A stretch of DNA of 64,000 nucleotides from Corythoichthys intestinalis (GCF_030265065.1 NC_080412.1:21690501-21754500), one strand, 5' to 3'. Shown: positions 37,901 through 48,374, counted from the first letter of the stretch. The notes: a model not told the origin generated them from the sequence alone. A program made the numbers and translations.

Positions 37901-40900
37901 TTTTTGCAGGTACTGTATTCTACTGGAGGAACACATCAAGATTCACAGTAGGGCGGCAGCTATCGAATATTTTAGTACTCGAGTATTCTACAGAAAATTC
38001 CATCGATTAATTGGATAAAACATTTTTTAGGTAAAGAGCAATTATAAATATACATGAGAAAACAAGACATTTCACCTGATATCAAACAATTTTTAGACAA
38101 TTAGTGTCTTTATTTTAGATGTACATTGTTGAAAACAGCCAACAATTGCATCTCAGATGTGACTAGGAAAAAAACAAAACAAATTTACTGCTTGCATTCA
38201 AGAAAATTCTTATCTCTTACCCAGAGGCGGGTAGAGTAGCCAAAATTTTTACTCAAGTAAGAGTAGCGTTACTTCAAAATAATATCACAAGTAAAAGTAG
38301 TCATCCAAAAAATGTACTCTAGTACAAGTAAAAACGTATTCGGTGAAAAGAATACTCAAGTAATAAGTAACATTGTGAGTAACTGCTTATATTTTTGTTG
38401 GATTTTGTTTTTTTTGTGTGTGTGTGTGTGTTTTTTTTTCTGAACACAAAGTTATCTATATGAACTGTTGTTATAATGATATTTCAAAACAATCATTACA
38501 TAATCACATTAAGCCAAAAAAATACATACACACAAAAAAAAGATTGAATTCCGACGAAAAAAAAATTACATAAATGAAGCATTATTTGTCCAAACAGAAT
38601 AGTTCCTATTTTGAACAGTAAAGAGTTCCTTCATAATTACTATTTTGAAATTAAAAGGATAATTTCTCCAGTTTTCCGTGGTCAGTCGGTCCCAAATAAG
38701 AACTGGGAGAGAGGTTGAAATCCGCGCTTTCAAGTCATGTTGAGGGCAGCGCTCTATACCAAAAACTTCATTTTTATGGTGCTTTAAAGACACCACATGA
38801 TTGAATAGGCTGGCGCGAAGTAGTAGTAAAACTACTCTTAGAAGTACATTTTTCCTCAAAAATTTACTCAAATAAATGTAACAGAGTACATGCAACACGT
38901 TCCTACCCACCTCTGCTCTTACCTAAAAATGTCTTTACGGTTGATAACATACATCACTGAAAAGTTTGGTGTTTTACCCACGTGTTTCAATTCAATATCC
39001 ATTTGTGTCAAGCTATTTTTAGGTTCAAGTAAAGTTTTAATTCTAAATTGTAAGTGTCAAGCTGTTTTTAGGTTCTAGTTAGGTTTTAAGTCTAAATTGT
39101 AAGTGTCAAGCTATTTTTAGGTTCTAGTTAAGTTTTAAGTCTTATTGGGCTAAAATTGACAGTTAAGATTCATTATGTTTTTATTTTAGACACTCATCAC
39201 ACTACAGCGCTGTGTTCTTACGGATTCAATAAAGCCTATATGAAAGACACGTTGAGCACGCATCGAGAGTTGTCATAATTGATAGAAACCTAGCCCTCTA
39301 CAGGGCTAACGTTACGTTAGCAAGATAAAGTTACGTTAATCTTATTTATTAGCATTAAGTTATTTAATTTTACTTTGTTCCGAGTATTGCTCCTCCATTC
39401 TTGTGCCTTTGGCGGAGCGGGGGTTAGTTGGGCGGGTCATGCGGTGGCGCCCGGCCCGGGTTTTGGAGCGGTCATGGTGGCGGGGTCTAACCGGGGGTGT
39501 GGAAGGGTCAGCGGGGCCGTGGGTAGCCTGGTGTAGTGTTATGCTTATGCAAGCGCTGTCTTACAGTGAATACATGAAACAGTGTTCGCCTTTGTCTCCA
39601 GCTTGAAAAGCTCCCACATTTTCTGCTTCGCTTTCTTGGTGCCTTTCTCTTTTCTTTTGTCGGCTTCTTCATCGTTACCTCTATATTCATGCGTGGTTGA
39701 AATCAAATGTATCTGCCGCCTTTCTTTTTCCTGTACGCACGTGACGTCAACGCGTTGTGCCGGATTAAAAGTAGTCCGGGAAAAACGTCATGCTTAGAGC
39801 TGGCAAAATTAAACGATTTCTCGAGGCGGAGAAAATTCCTTGGATCAATTTTTATAATCGAGCTACTCAAATTATTTAATAGTTCATTTCAGCTGTAACT
39901 CACAGCAAACGGAAGATCTTGACATCGTTCAAAACTCTGCCTTCCTCAGAACTTCAACTACCTTTGCACCCCCACTGATGATGGCTTCATACCAAAGGTG
40001 ACGGTCAACCCTGACTTTTCCTTCGGAGCTGTCAGGAAAGCTGTGGCCGAGATCAAGGAACGTCTAGAAGAGTTTGGTAGGGAAGAGCTGCTGAGGATCT
40101 CCAAGACGGGTTTGTCACATTTTAGCAAAGACGTGCGGCATTTCCTCTCAATGAGCACAGAAGAACATGAATAAATCCACTTTGTCTTGCAGTGAATGAC
40201 GTTCCGGTTTATACAACAGAAAGTCGAACACTGGACAGGAGGAGCAGAGGTTAGATGATGCTTGAAAATAATTACTATAAAAGGTGTCAAACTCATGTTT
40301 GTCGTAAGCCACATCATAGTTATGATTTCCTTTGTTGGACTAATCTACCTTCCGACTTTGAGAGCCACGATTAATCGACCAATCGATTATCAAATTAATC
40401 GACAGTTATTTGAAGAGTCCATTAATCTTTTAGAGACAATGTTGAACTATAAATTGTCCAGTTCCTTTTTTTGAGCCTCCTAATAGTAAATATTTTGTCA
40501 TATATTTTTCTTTTTCAATTAGAATCAACAAAAAAAGTAAATATTATTTTTACATTTTATTTATCAGTTTTGTTTTTTAAATTAAAAGGGAAAATTTTTC
40601 TATTCTTATTTTTTTGCCTTTTCTATTTATTTTATTAGTTAATTGTTAGAAATTGCTTCATTCGCAGGTAAAGACCACAACATGACAACAGTGGACAATA
40701 CACATGCTACACCAGAGCCAAGAAGCAGATCAGATTTTGTCAAATGTAAGTATTCATACAATGTGGGGTGTTTCAACATTTGTCCCCCTAAACCAGTACT
40801 TCTCACCCCCGCAAGGGCGCAGAGCGATGCCAGGGGTGGCGCATGTGACTTCGGGAAACACACTTTTTTGCAATACTAGAATAAAGTGTAAATGGACATC

Positions 40901-42991
40901 CACTCAGCTGGTGGCAGTGGCACTCTCATTTTCAGAGTATACGCTGTATTTTTGAGCCAAGCAAGAGCACACTGCAAAGCGCACTGGAGATATGAAGAGC
41001 TAAAATGAGGAAATATGATGAAGCGTATGTAGCTTTTGGCTTCGACTTTTAATACAGTGGGAGACGACGAAAGACCAGTCTGTTAACTGTGTCCAAAAAT
41101 GCGGACAGCAGGAAGCCAAATCAATTAAGACGTCGCTTTAAGACATTAGACCCCAGTCACATTGATAAGTCGCTTGATATTTTTTCAGCAAAAACCTGCT
41201 GAATATTGCCAACAATCGTCCTGCTTTGCCAGTGTTACATCAGTAAACAAGCTAGCACTGTTAGCATCATATAAGGTGGCATACCAAGTTGCTCAGTGCA
41301 AAATAGGTAGAGTAGCCAAATTTTTTACTCAAGTACGAGTAGCGTTACTTCTAAATAATATTACCCAAGTAAAAGTAAGTCATCCAAAAATTGTGAGTAA
41401 CTACTTCCAATATCAGTTTTTTTTTTTTTTTTTAAATAAATGTTTTTTTCTTTACTAAGCACAACGTCATCAATATGAACTTTTATTATTATACTGCACT
41501 ATAACCTATTACATGACCATATTAGGCTAAAAGATGACACAATTATCTAATTCAGGCCAGAACAACACAGCATGAGGTGCAGAAAAAACATCGCTACCTC
41601 TGGAGGGTATATTGGAGTCATGTGGTTGTTGTTGCCACGTCTCATTGGTGAAACAGACAGCCACTGTCGGTATCGCTGGGGAAAAAAATAATAAAGTCAA
41701 TATGTAGAATAAAGAGGAAAAATGTAACAACTCTAATGTAGCCCGAAGTAATGGAGTATTGTTTTTTTGTCGCAAATCTACTCAAGTACAAGTAAAAATT
41801 ATTGTGTGTTAAAACTACCCTAAGAAGTACATTTCTCTCAAAAAGTGACTCAAGGAGATGTAACGGAGTAAATGTAATGCGTCACTACCCACCTCTGAAA
41901 ATAACCCTCAACTATAGCAAAAGGAGCTGATACTGCCTGCAGCAAAAATAAAAACAGTCCCTCTGTCCAATGACACTGTCATTTTTGTTCTATCAATTTT
42001 TGTTTTTTCGGTCAAATTGTTTGGCACATCGTCCTCGTGAGTTAATGTTGATTATCAATTTGAATTTATTATGATTTATTGAGTTTATTAAATTGTATTT
42101 TTCAGTATCAAGTGGACCAAAAAAATGCACTTTTAGTCTATCATTGTAGTTTGGATGTGACTTTTTTTTCCCCCTAAATTCAGGCAAAGTGATGCGCTTT
42201 AAGTCTTTTCTGTTATAAACAAAAATATGTTAATAAAGTTACGCTTTATTGTTAGTTGAGCTATATTACTTTTTTTTCTTTAATATTAGAAAGGACAATG
42301 TTGTGCGGAGGTTTACCTATAATAATTTTAAAGACAAACGATACTATTTACAGTGGCGGCAGAGTTGGGGGTGCACGAAATGTTTATGTCTTCCCTGGGG
42401 GCGTAACAGAAAATAATTGAGAAGCACTGACCTAAACCTGCTCCCCTTCTTGTGTTGTCTCTTCAAACAGACTTCTGCCAACTGAAGTTAGATCCGGTCA
42501 CAGCTTACAAAGAGCTGTACATCTCTGAGCACAGTAGAAAAGTCATCCGAACCAGGGATCTGCAACCTTATGGAGAAAACCCAGAGAGGTTTGACAGTTT
42601 TGCCCAAGTTCTATGCCGGGAGGGTCTCTCCGGGGGGCGATTCTACTGGGAAATCGAGTGGAGCGGAGAATTCTCCATCGGCGTGGCCTACAAAGGCATC
42701 AGCCGTAAGGGTAAAGGTTCCTTGTGTCTGCTGGGCTACAATGACAAATCCTGGAGTCTCCTCTGCTCTGACACGGGTTACTCAGCCTGGCACAACAGGG
42801 TAGATAAAGCAGTCAGCGGCCCTCACTCCCCGAGAATAGGCGTATACTTGGACCACAGTGCAGGCACATTGGCGTTTTATAGCATTGGAAGCAGTATGAC
42901 CTTGCTGCACCGGTTCGAAACCACCTTCACTGAGCCCCTTTATCCTGGCTTTGGAGTCGGAACCTCTGTCAAAATCTGCAACATCAAGTGA
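29189..42991 (+). CDS. finTRIM-family E3 ubiquitin ligase, seven exons, complete
   Basis: Coding exons are 29189-29779, 36544-36639, 37676-37909, 39950-40109, 40193-40249, 40668-40745 and 42471-42991, with GT-AG borders and consistent phase, totalling 1737 nt (578 residues plus stop). Exon 1 holds a C3HC4 RING (C12, C15, C27, H29, C32, C35, C51, C54) and two B-box zinc modules; exons 2-4 hold the coiled coil; the last exon is B30.2 (about 406-578) with LKLDPVTAY, FYWEIEW and LDHSAGTLAFY. Expected role: RING-type transfer of ubiquitin to targets chosen by the B30.2 domain. Exon sizes 96, 234, 160 and 57 are identical to the divergent gene at 2335-19356, and the B-box region is nearly the same in sequence, so the pair arose by duplication. 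It lacks the proline run found in its partner's linker. Poly(A) signal at 43469. It may be one of the conserved finTRIMs (ftr82-ftr84 group); not decided. Confidence 0.95.
30135..30677 (+). mobile_element. hAT-type element with BED-finger scrap, family B copy
   Basis: A 543-bp element has inverted ends TAGACATGTGCCG and CGGCACATGCGTA and a perfect 8-bp target duplication, gttagtca (30127-30134, 30678-30685). The plus-strand frame 30245-30490 contains MAGGGETPELP and GGITSNM, a degraded version of the family B reading at 6063-6368. It lies in intron 1 of the plus-strand finTRIM gene. Confidence 0.92.
31242..31968 (-). mobile_element. hAT element remnant with GTF2IRD2-like transposase piece (family J)
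   Basis: The ends CAGGGGTGTCCAAAC and GGACTTTGGACATATCTG are inverted, with flanks atgtaagg (31234-31241) and atataagg (31969-31976), an 8-bp duplication with one mismatch. On the minus strand, 31423-31611 encodes FKEFNVRRYYQT..DMYD, then ITGKICSEKLKQLEANF, matching the N-terminal part of the hAT transposase that also survives in vertebrate GTF2IRD2 proteins. A copy in the opposite direction is at 44050-44767. Confidence 0.9.
32994..33930. mobile_element. Family E MITE in finTRIM intron 1
   Basis: It starts ACCGTCATTTTTGGACTATA and ends near 'gtcagaaaattacgat'. The inner part includes 'aacactttattt' and 'gccagatgacactt' words shared with 9636-11477 and 36795-37608. No target duplication was established. 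Confidence 0.7.
34186..35361. mobile_element. Probable MITE with TAGGGTGACCAAA ends
   Basis: The left end TAGGGTGACCAAACGTCC and the right end ATGGTCACTCTA are approximate inverses. The flanking 8-mers tgttaagt and tgtaaact match at 6 of 8, so the boundary is likely but not proven. It contains a GT/GC microsatellite and a poly(A) run (35161-35179). It lies in finTRIM intron 1. Confidence 0.55.
34953..34993. repeat. (GT)n/(GTGC)n microsatellite
   Basis: Pure alternating GT passes into GTGC repeats and back to GT. It lies inside the probable MITE. Confidence 0.95.
35470..35925. repeat. Tandem repeat, three units of about 135-165 bp
   Basis: Units starting near 35470, 35605 and 35764 share 'ctttttacctt', 'gtgtcctcttgagcag.aataatagcaag', 'cttgtaatcctggg.aaaaa', 'cattagctt' and 'ccctgttactgtgttta'-like words. 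The minus-strand frame 35607-35897 reads two units as a duplicated peptide and is not considered a gene. It lies in finTRIM intron 1. Confidence 0.75.
35949..36347. mobile_element. Tc1-type MITE, 399 bp
   Basis: Long inverted ends begin CAGTGCCCTCCATAATTATT and are flanked by TA (35947-35948, 36348-36349). The inside is too short for a transposase and only 'ggtgctaataattgtg' type relics remain. It lies in finTRIM intron 1, about 200 bases before exon 2. Confidence 0.95.
36795..37608. mobile_element. Family E MITE, left end truncated, with inner palindromic MITE
   Basis: It matches 9636-11477 and 32994-33930 in order and ends 'tagtctgaaaattacggt'. Within it, 'ggtaacactttatttgacag' near 37223 and its inverse near 37484-37505 bound a second, palindromic unit. 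It sits in intron 2 of the plus-strand finTRIM gene, ending about 70 bases before exon 3. Confidence 0.7.
38222..38915. mobile_element. hAT MITE, family H, nested in family K
   Basis: The ends CAGAGGCGGGTAGAG and CTACCCACCTCTG are inverted. A perfect 8-bp target duplication, ctcttacc, lies at 38214-38221 and 38916-38923. Non-coding, with the family's 'actcaagtaagagtag' words. Confidence 0.95.
39400..39540. other. GC-rich insert inside the intron 3 element
   Basis: About 140 bases rich in GGCGG/CGGG words interrupt the AT-rich element. No boundary duplication was found. It resembles the 1215-1640 island only in composition. Origin unknown. Confidence 0.35.
40794..42429 (+). mobile_element. 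hAT element with ZBED5/FAM200-like transposase remnant, filling finTRIM intron 6
   Basis: The inverted ends are CAGTACTTCTCA and TGAGAAGCACTG, with flanks ccctaaac (40786-40793) and acctaaac (42430-42437), an 8-bp duplication with one mismatch. Between about 41006 and 41300 the plus strand reads KYDEAYVAFGF, LRRRFKTLDPSHIDKS and AEYCQQSSCFASVTSVNK with frame changes, like the BED-type N-terminal region of the hAT transposases that gave rise to SCAND3/ZBED5/FAM200 genes. A family H copy interrupts it at about 41303. It lies 48 bases from exon 6 and 41 from exon 7. Confidence 0.88.
41303..41897. mobile_element. Family H hAT MITE, nested, left end worn
   Basis: It ends CACTACCCACCTCTG at 41897 and carries 'actcaagtacgagtagcgtt' and 'atgtaacggagtaaatgtaa' words. 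The left end reads only 'ataggtagagtag'. It interrupts the ZBED5/FAM200-like reading after about 41300. No clear target duplication. Confidence 0.75.
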
Positions 42992-43468
42992 ACATTTTGA
43001 GAAAATTTTGCTTATATCATGCTTTTGGAACATCTTCATTAGTCTGAAATTGATAATGTTACAATGTTTAATACTCTTTTTTTGTCACTCAAATGTGCAA
43101 ACTATCATATACTGTACTATACCTCTGCATTTTGTTGTCAATTTACTGTAACTCCAAAGATCACTGCCACAAAAGGCCTTCAATGCCTATTAACACCTCT
43201 AGTTACAGTGTATGTCACATCCTGATATTTCATATTTATCTTGTCTCAGAGGGTGTGCAAAATGCTATTTTTTAATGAAACTAGCTGCATTGTCACAACC
43301 ATCTCTGTGACTGTAATCCCAACCAAATGTAAAATATATATCTTTTCACCGTTTCACTAACCCTTTATTTAATGTTATGCATGTTTACTTACAGTTTAAT
43401 GAAATCCCATCAATACAATTGTTATCCAGCACATTTTTTTTTTCATTTCGTAAAGATTTATAGTTTTG

Positions 43469-43474
43469 AATAAA
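43469..43474 (+). terminator. Poly(A) signal of the plus-strand finTRIM gene
   Basis: AATAAA lies about 480 bases after the stop codon at 42989-42991, giving a plausible 3' UTR of roughly 500 bases. Confidence 0.6.
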
Positions 43475-43499
43475 GAATTACACTAAAATGTTAGTTTTT

Positions 43500-44049
43500 C
43501 CTGTTGTTTTTCATCATCGAGATAAGTTACATAAGTACTGTACACGACAGGTGCAGTTGATTAAGTGAATTAACCAGCCAGCTGTGGCACCCATAGATAT
43601 CATATGCATCAGGCTAGAGGATTGGAGTCTGTGACGTCAGTAACTGTCAGCCATCTTGCAACAGACCCTGGTGGGTCATTTTCTTCTTTAAACTACTCTT
43701 AATTCACTTACAAACGGTGGGGTTTATAACACAGTCTAAAAATGTTATTCTTATTTTTATTAAGTATATTATTTTTAGCATATATATTTTATTAAAGAAT
43801 ACCTTAAGTATCCATGAATTATTTTACTTAATCACTGACGTTCTTAGGAAAACAAAATCGTTTATTAAGTGTGCAATCATTTGTTAATTCATGACACACC
43901 CTCAGTTGACTTATATTGACGATATATGATATAATTGTCCTTAAGATGGCCGACATGTGACGCTACCTGTCCTTTCAGCCCGAACATGAACATTGTTTGA
44001 GAAGCAGTGTTCATAATCAGCTGGGCTGGGCACTCACAACTCTCTTGAG
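43500..44049. other. Intergenic sequence downstream of the plus-strand finTRIM gene
   Basis: AT-rich DNA with no recognised gene or closed repeat. Confidence 0.4.
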
Positions 44050-44767
44050 CAGACATGTCCAAAGTCCAGCCCAGGGGCCGAATGCGGCCCGTGGTCAAAT
44101 TTCATCAGGCCCCCAGCCTCTGTCATAAAATCAATAACGTCTGTCCCGCACACAGACTTAATAAATTGGTCAACAGTACTGAGCATATGAAGTAGTTTAC
44201 ACACTAAATGCTGCTCCTCATTTACCCACTAAAAGGCAGCAGCACTCTAAACATTAGCCCATGTGACCCTTTACTTGCAATTTTCTAAAATAGCGACAAA
44301 CAACAAGTTGACTGCGATGGCAAACGCTTCAAGGATAGGTGGAAATCGGACTATTTCTTCACTAAAATACGCAACAACTGTCTTTGCCTCATTTGCAAAG
44401 AGACAGTCGCTGTTTTTAAAAAGTTCTATGTGAGGCGATATTACCAAACAAGACAGGCTGACATGTTTGACAAGATTACAGGGAAGATACGCAGCGAAAA
44501 ATTGAAGCAACTTGAAGCTAATTTAATTTCACAGCAGCAGTATTTCGCTAGAGCCCGAGAGTTGAAAGAGAACGCCACAAAGGCTAGTTGCGAGATTGTT
44601 AAAATTATTAATTTAAAAAAAAAATAAAGCAAATGTGACACACAGAATGGCTAGCTAAAATTTGCTTAAGTATATTGTTCTACGTAAAGGACGTCAGCCA
44701 AGGTCGGCCCTCCACATTTTTACCACACCAAATCTGGCCCCCTTTGCAAAAAGTTTGGACACCCCTG
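44050..44767 (+). mobile_element. hAT element remnant with GTF2IRD2-like transposase piece, family J second copy
   Basis: The ends CAGACATGTCCAAAGTCC and GTTTGGACACCCCTG are inverted, with flanks ctcttgag (44042-44049) and ctctggag (44768-44775), one mismatch in 8. The plus strand from about 44310 to 44620 reads DRWKSDYFFTKIRNNC, LCLICKETVAVFK, then KITGKIRSEKLKQLEANL, a longer version of the reading at 31423-31611. Open 44430-44627, with no downstream catalytic region. Confidence 0.9.
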
Positions 44768-45809
44768 CTCTGGAGGTTGTGCATTACTGATAAGCAGAGG
44801 TGGGTAGAGCAGCCAAAAATTATACTCAAGTGAGAGTTGCATGACTTCCAGATAATACTACTCACGTATAAGTAGTCATCAAAAAATTTACCCAAGTAAA
44901 AAAGTATTCATTGTAAAGAATACTCAAGTAACGAGTAACTGCTTACAATGTCTGAGTTTTTAAATATATATTTCTCTTCTTCTCAGCACAACGTTCTCTA
45001 TATGAACTGTTATTAACACCGGTATGAAATAGTATCTGAACCTTTTGGAATTGTTCACATTTCTGCATAAAATCACCATCAAATGTGATCTGATCTTTGT
45101 CAAAATTACACAGATGAAAAAAACAGTCTAACTAAAACCACCCAAACGTTTATAGTTTTTCATATTTTAATGATAGTATACAAAAAATTATGTCAGAGGG
45201 GGGCGGGGAGTGAGTGAAACATCACATTTAATATTTTGTGCCCCTCCCCTTTGGCAGCAATAACTTCAACCAGACACTTCCTGTAGCTGCAGATCAGTCT
45301 GGTACATCGATCAAGACCAATCTTGGCCCATTCTTCTCAACAAAGCTGCTGTAGTTCAGTCAGATTCCTGGGATGTCTGATATGAATCGCTGTCTTTAGT
45401 AGTGATGTTACGCTCGAAGCAGACGCCCGACAAGTGTCGAGCGCTCGCGGCAACAAGTATTCAGATACGTTGTACTGATGTCTCGCTTCATTCATTGGAA
45501 AAACACCAGGCCGCGGAAGAAAAGCGTTGTGATGTCACACGCGTGTCGGCCGTGACCGTGGACATGTCACTCAGGTAGCGAGGGGTCCAGTCAGTCAATT
45601 TGGTTCAGTCAAACTCACAATGCTTATAAAAAGGGGATATATCCCTCAAAATGTTGTGGGTTGTGTGAGGAGAGCTTTTGCGCGCATTACGTCATATTGA
45701 GAACGAGGGAGAGTAAAGTGAAATTAGATCATATTACACATTAGATTAATTGGCAAATGCACATAGTAGAGGCATTCATTGACACACTATACACTGATTT
45801 ATATAATAC

Positions 45810-45860
45810 GCGCGCACACACACACACACGCCCCCCCTCCCCTCTCCCCCACACACACGT
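45810..45860. repeat. CA/C-rich simple repeat
   Basis: Alternating CG/CA passes into C-rich and CA-rich runs within the hAT remnant, followed by 'tgtctgt..gt' low-complexity sequence to about 45960. Confidence 0.9.
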
Positions 45861-46340
45861 TACTTTTTGTGTCTGTCAGTTAGTCAGTTTTTGTGTTTGT
45901 TTTTGTGTCTGTCTGTTTGTCAGTTTTTGTGTTTGTCTATCTGCCACTTTGTATATTTGTTCATGCCATGTGAGAGAATATTCTCAAAAGCTGGAGAGGT
46001 CATTAGCAAAAAGAGGAACCGGCTGAAACCAAATGCTGCTGAGATGATTTTGTTTTTAAATAAAAATGTGTGAAACACCCAAATCCCCATCCCAGTGTCA
46101 CTAGCATTCTATACCCCTACCATCAAGAGTTCTCTATTCCACAAGCATTTTAGTTTTTCATTTAAAAGTAACAAAACAGCTTTTTTTTTGGTTTTTGTTA
46201 TTATTATTATTATTTTTAATTAATCTGGGGAAGAATAAAGAATAAATTTCATGCTATGGCTCGAGTCCACTACTGCTTGCACACTAGTATGTAACCACCA
46301 TACGACCCACATATTTAGTTGCTCAGATGACACTTGGTTA

Positions 46341-47028
46341 CAGGGTGACCCAAAAAAAAAGTTTACACTGCCATAATACAACTTAAATGCCATGTTTATT
46401 CATTTTAGAATTACAATTGAATCACAAATTATACATTATTGTAAAGAACATGTACAGTACACTCTATTTTTCAATGTGTCCTCCCTTAAGTGTCACAACA
46501 GCCTCCAGGCGCCTGCGGAACGCTTCTTTATGTAGGATGCTGTCATCTTTTCCCAAGATCTAACAATGGACCTCTCCAAGGCTGCCACAGAAGTTTGTGG
46601 CTTCTTATAGGCACTGTCCTCCACAGTTGCCCATATGCTCTCATCCAGGGGATTGAGATCTGGACTCTGGGGTGGCCACATATCACCTTGTCAATCAACT
46701 TTTTGGTCCGCACAGATCTTCACTTCCAGACCCAGGTTTTCGTGAGGCTGTTCCAGTATCTTTCAGCTTCTTTTTAACTTTGTAGACTGCACATCTGGAT
46801 ATTCTCAGATTTGCTGCAATCTCAGTAGGTGTCAGACCGGCACGCAGCAATTCAGGTACAGCTAAAGTTTTCTTCATTTTCAGCAGAAGCACAGGAATTG
46901 TAGAGACGAGAGATTACCAGCTGCATTGAGTGACCTTAATGTATCACTTAAGCATGACAACCTATTTGTTTCAATGGCTTTTAAACAAGCAGTCGACTGA
47001 GTGTAAACTTGTTTTTTGGGTCACCCTG
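46341..47028 (-). mobile_element. Mariner-like element, internally deleted, 688 bp
   Basis: The ends CAGGGTGACCCAAAAAA and TTTTTTGGGTCACCCTG are inverted and flanked by TA (46339-46340, 47029-47030). The minus strand keeps an N-terminal helix-turn-helix (MKKTLAVPELLRAGLTPTEI at 46695-46892) and a C-terminal catalytic piece PPQSPDLNPLDESIW (46493-46681), whose third acidic residue is D rather than E as in mariner-type enzymes. The middle, with the other catalytic residues, is missing. Confidence 0.92.
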
Positions 47029-48368
47029 TATATTCACGGCAAATGCTTCATAACACTGAACCATTTCGACACATTGCTTGATACTGATTCACTGCTTCAG
47101 AAAGCTTCGGTTTCTCCATCACTAGTCTTTAGGTCATGCAACAGCATCTCAATGGGGTTCAAGACTGGACTTTGACTTGGCAGCTCCAGAACATGTACTT
47201 TGTTCTTCTGAAACAATTCTAAAGTTGATTCACTTCTGTGTTTTGGATCATTGTCTTGTGGCAGCATCCATCTTCTTTTTAGCTTCTGTCTGACAGCCAG
47301 CCTCAGAGCAGCTTTAAACCACTCATTGATTGGGCACACACCTGACTTAAAATATTTGGTAAAAAATTGGTTTCAATTGCTCTTCAAGTCTCCCTAGGCA
47401 GAGGGTTCACTTATTTTCCCCTTTCTGTCATTGTTTGCATGGTATCACCATTAAAATATGAAAACCTACAAATGTTTGGGTGGTTTTAGTAAAAGCAGAC
47501 ACCGTATTTTCATCTGTGTGGTTTTGACAAAGATTAGGTCACATTTGATGATTTTGTGCAGAAACGTGAGAAATTCCAAAAGGCTCATACTTTTTCATAC
47601 CACTGTACTGTACTATAACCTATTACATGACCATATTAAGCCAAAAGATGACACAAGAATTGTCGAATTCAGACCAAAGCAACACTTGAAACATCATCCG
47701 TATTTTAATGTTTAAAAAAAAACAAAACAAAAAAAAAAACGTTTTATCTTACCGGTAATTGTGCCTTTTTGAGGTGACAATTCCAACCATTAGTTTTTTG
47801 GGACCAAATTAGCATGCTGATACAGTATTTCAAACCACTTTTGAAATTGTTTTGATTCATTTCCACCCCTTTATGTACTAGTAATCATAATTTGAAATTA
47901 AAACGTTTCTTGTGGGTGGGGGACATATATATCACCCGTCCAAAGAGCATGAGCGCCCTCTAATGGAGAAGAAACATCGTTACCTTTTATTGGTATAGTG
48001 GAGCATGTGGTTATCGTTGCGACGTTTTATTGCAGCTCCGCATCGGCATCTCTGGCAAAAATAAAGTCAATATGTAGAATAAAGAGGAGAAAAATGTAAC
48101 CACTCTAAAGTATAGCCCAAAGTAGCGGAGTAAAACCAAGCGTTTCTTCTTCACAAACTTAAGTAAAAAGTATTGCGTTGCAAAACTACTCTCGGAAGTA
48201 CATTTTTCTCAAAAAGTTACTCAAGTAAACGTAACTGAGTAAATGTAACGCGTTAATACCCAACTCTGATGATAACAAATGTATACTTGAATATCTGGAA
48301 AGTCGTACGTATAAGCAAATCAAAGCACTAAAAAAGGCGAGAGGGAGTTTTTTTTCCTAATAGATATT

Positions 48369-48374
48369 TTTATT
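48369..48374 (-). terminator. Poly(A) signal of atp5mg
   Basis: AATAAA on the minus strand about 75 bases after the stop codon at 48448-48450. Confidence 0.65.

Larger units (their letters stand above)
37949..39897. mobile_element. hAT-type element filling finTRIM intron 3 (family K)
   Basis: It begins TAGGGCGGCAGCTATCG and ends ...TTCAGCTGTA, with flanks attcacag (37941-37948) and actcacag (39898-39905), an 8-bp duplication with one mismatch. It hosts the family H element at 38222-38915 and a GC-rich stretch at about 39400-39540. Only 39 bases separate it from exon 3 and 52 from exon 4. No transposase domain is recognised. Confidence 0.85.
45400..47124 (+). mobile_element. hAT transposon remnant with hATC dimerisation fragment, perfect 8-bp TSD
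   Basis: The inverted ends are TAGTGATG and CATCACTA, and the perfect duplication gtctttag lies at 45392-45399 and 47125-47132. The uninterrupted target, with one base changed, is seen in the related Tc1 at 55.67 kb. At 45963-46072 the plus strand encodes MPCERIFSKAGEVISKKRNR, the signature of the C-terminal hAT dimerisation region, ending LFLNKNV and a stop. Most of the transposase is absent, and a mariner element interrupts it. Confidence 0.95.
45017..47605 (-). mobile_element. Tc1-like transposon remnant, family A, split by a hAT
   Basis: The left end CACCGGTATGAAATAGTATC and the right end CTTTTTCATACCACTG with TA at 47606-47607 are inverted. On the minus strand, pieces of transposase remain: about 47097-47339 reads QDNDPKHRSESTLELF and SQSPVLNPIE. 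About 0.86 kb of its own sequence remains, interrupted at 45400-47124. Confidence 0.88.
44795..48268. mobile_element. Family H hAT MITE hosting three further nested transposons
   Basis: It begins CAGAGGTGGGTAGAGCAGCC and ends CGTTAATACCCAACTCTG. The flanks ctgataag and atgataac match at 6 of 8. Its own sequence is 44795-45016 and about 47606-48268: 'tatgaactgttattaa' on the left continues as 'ctgtactataacctattaca' on the right, as in the uninterrupted copy at 41.5 kb. The interior is the Tc1 at 45017-47605. It ends about 100 bases beyond the atp5mg poly(A) signal. Confidence 0.8.

Noticed and set aside
45757-46073. FCVCLFV-type plus-strand frame as a host gene
   Set aside because: The first part is simple-repeat translation; only the last 37 residues are meaningful, as a hAT dimerisation fragment.
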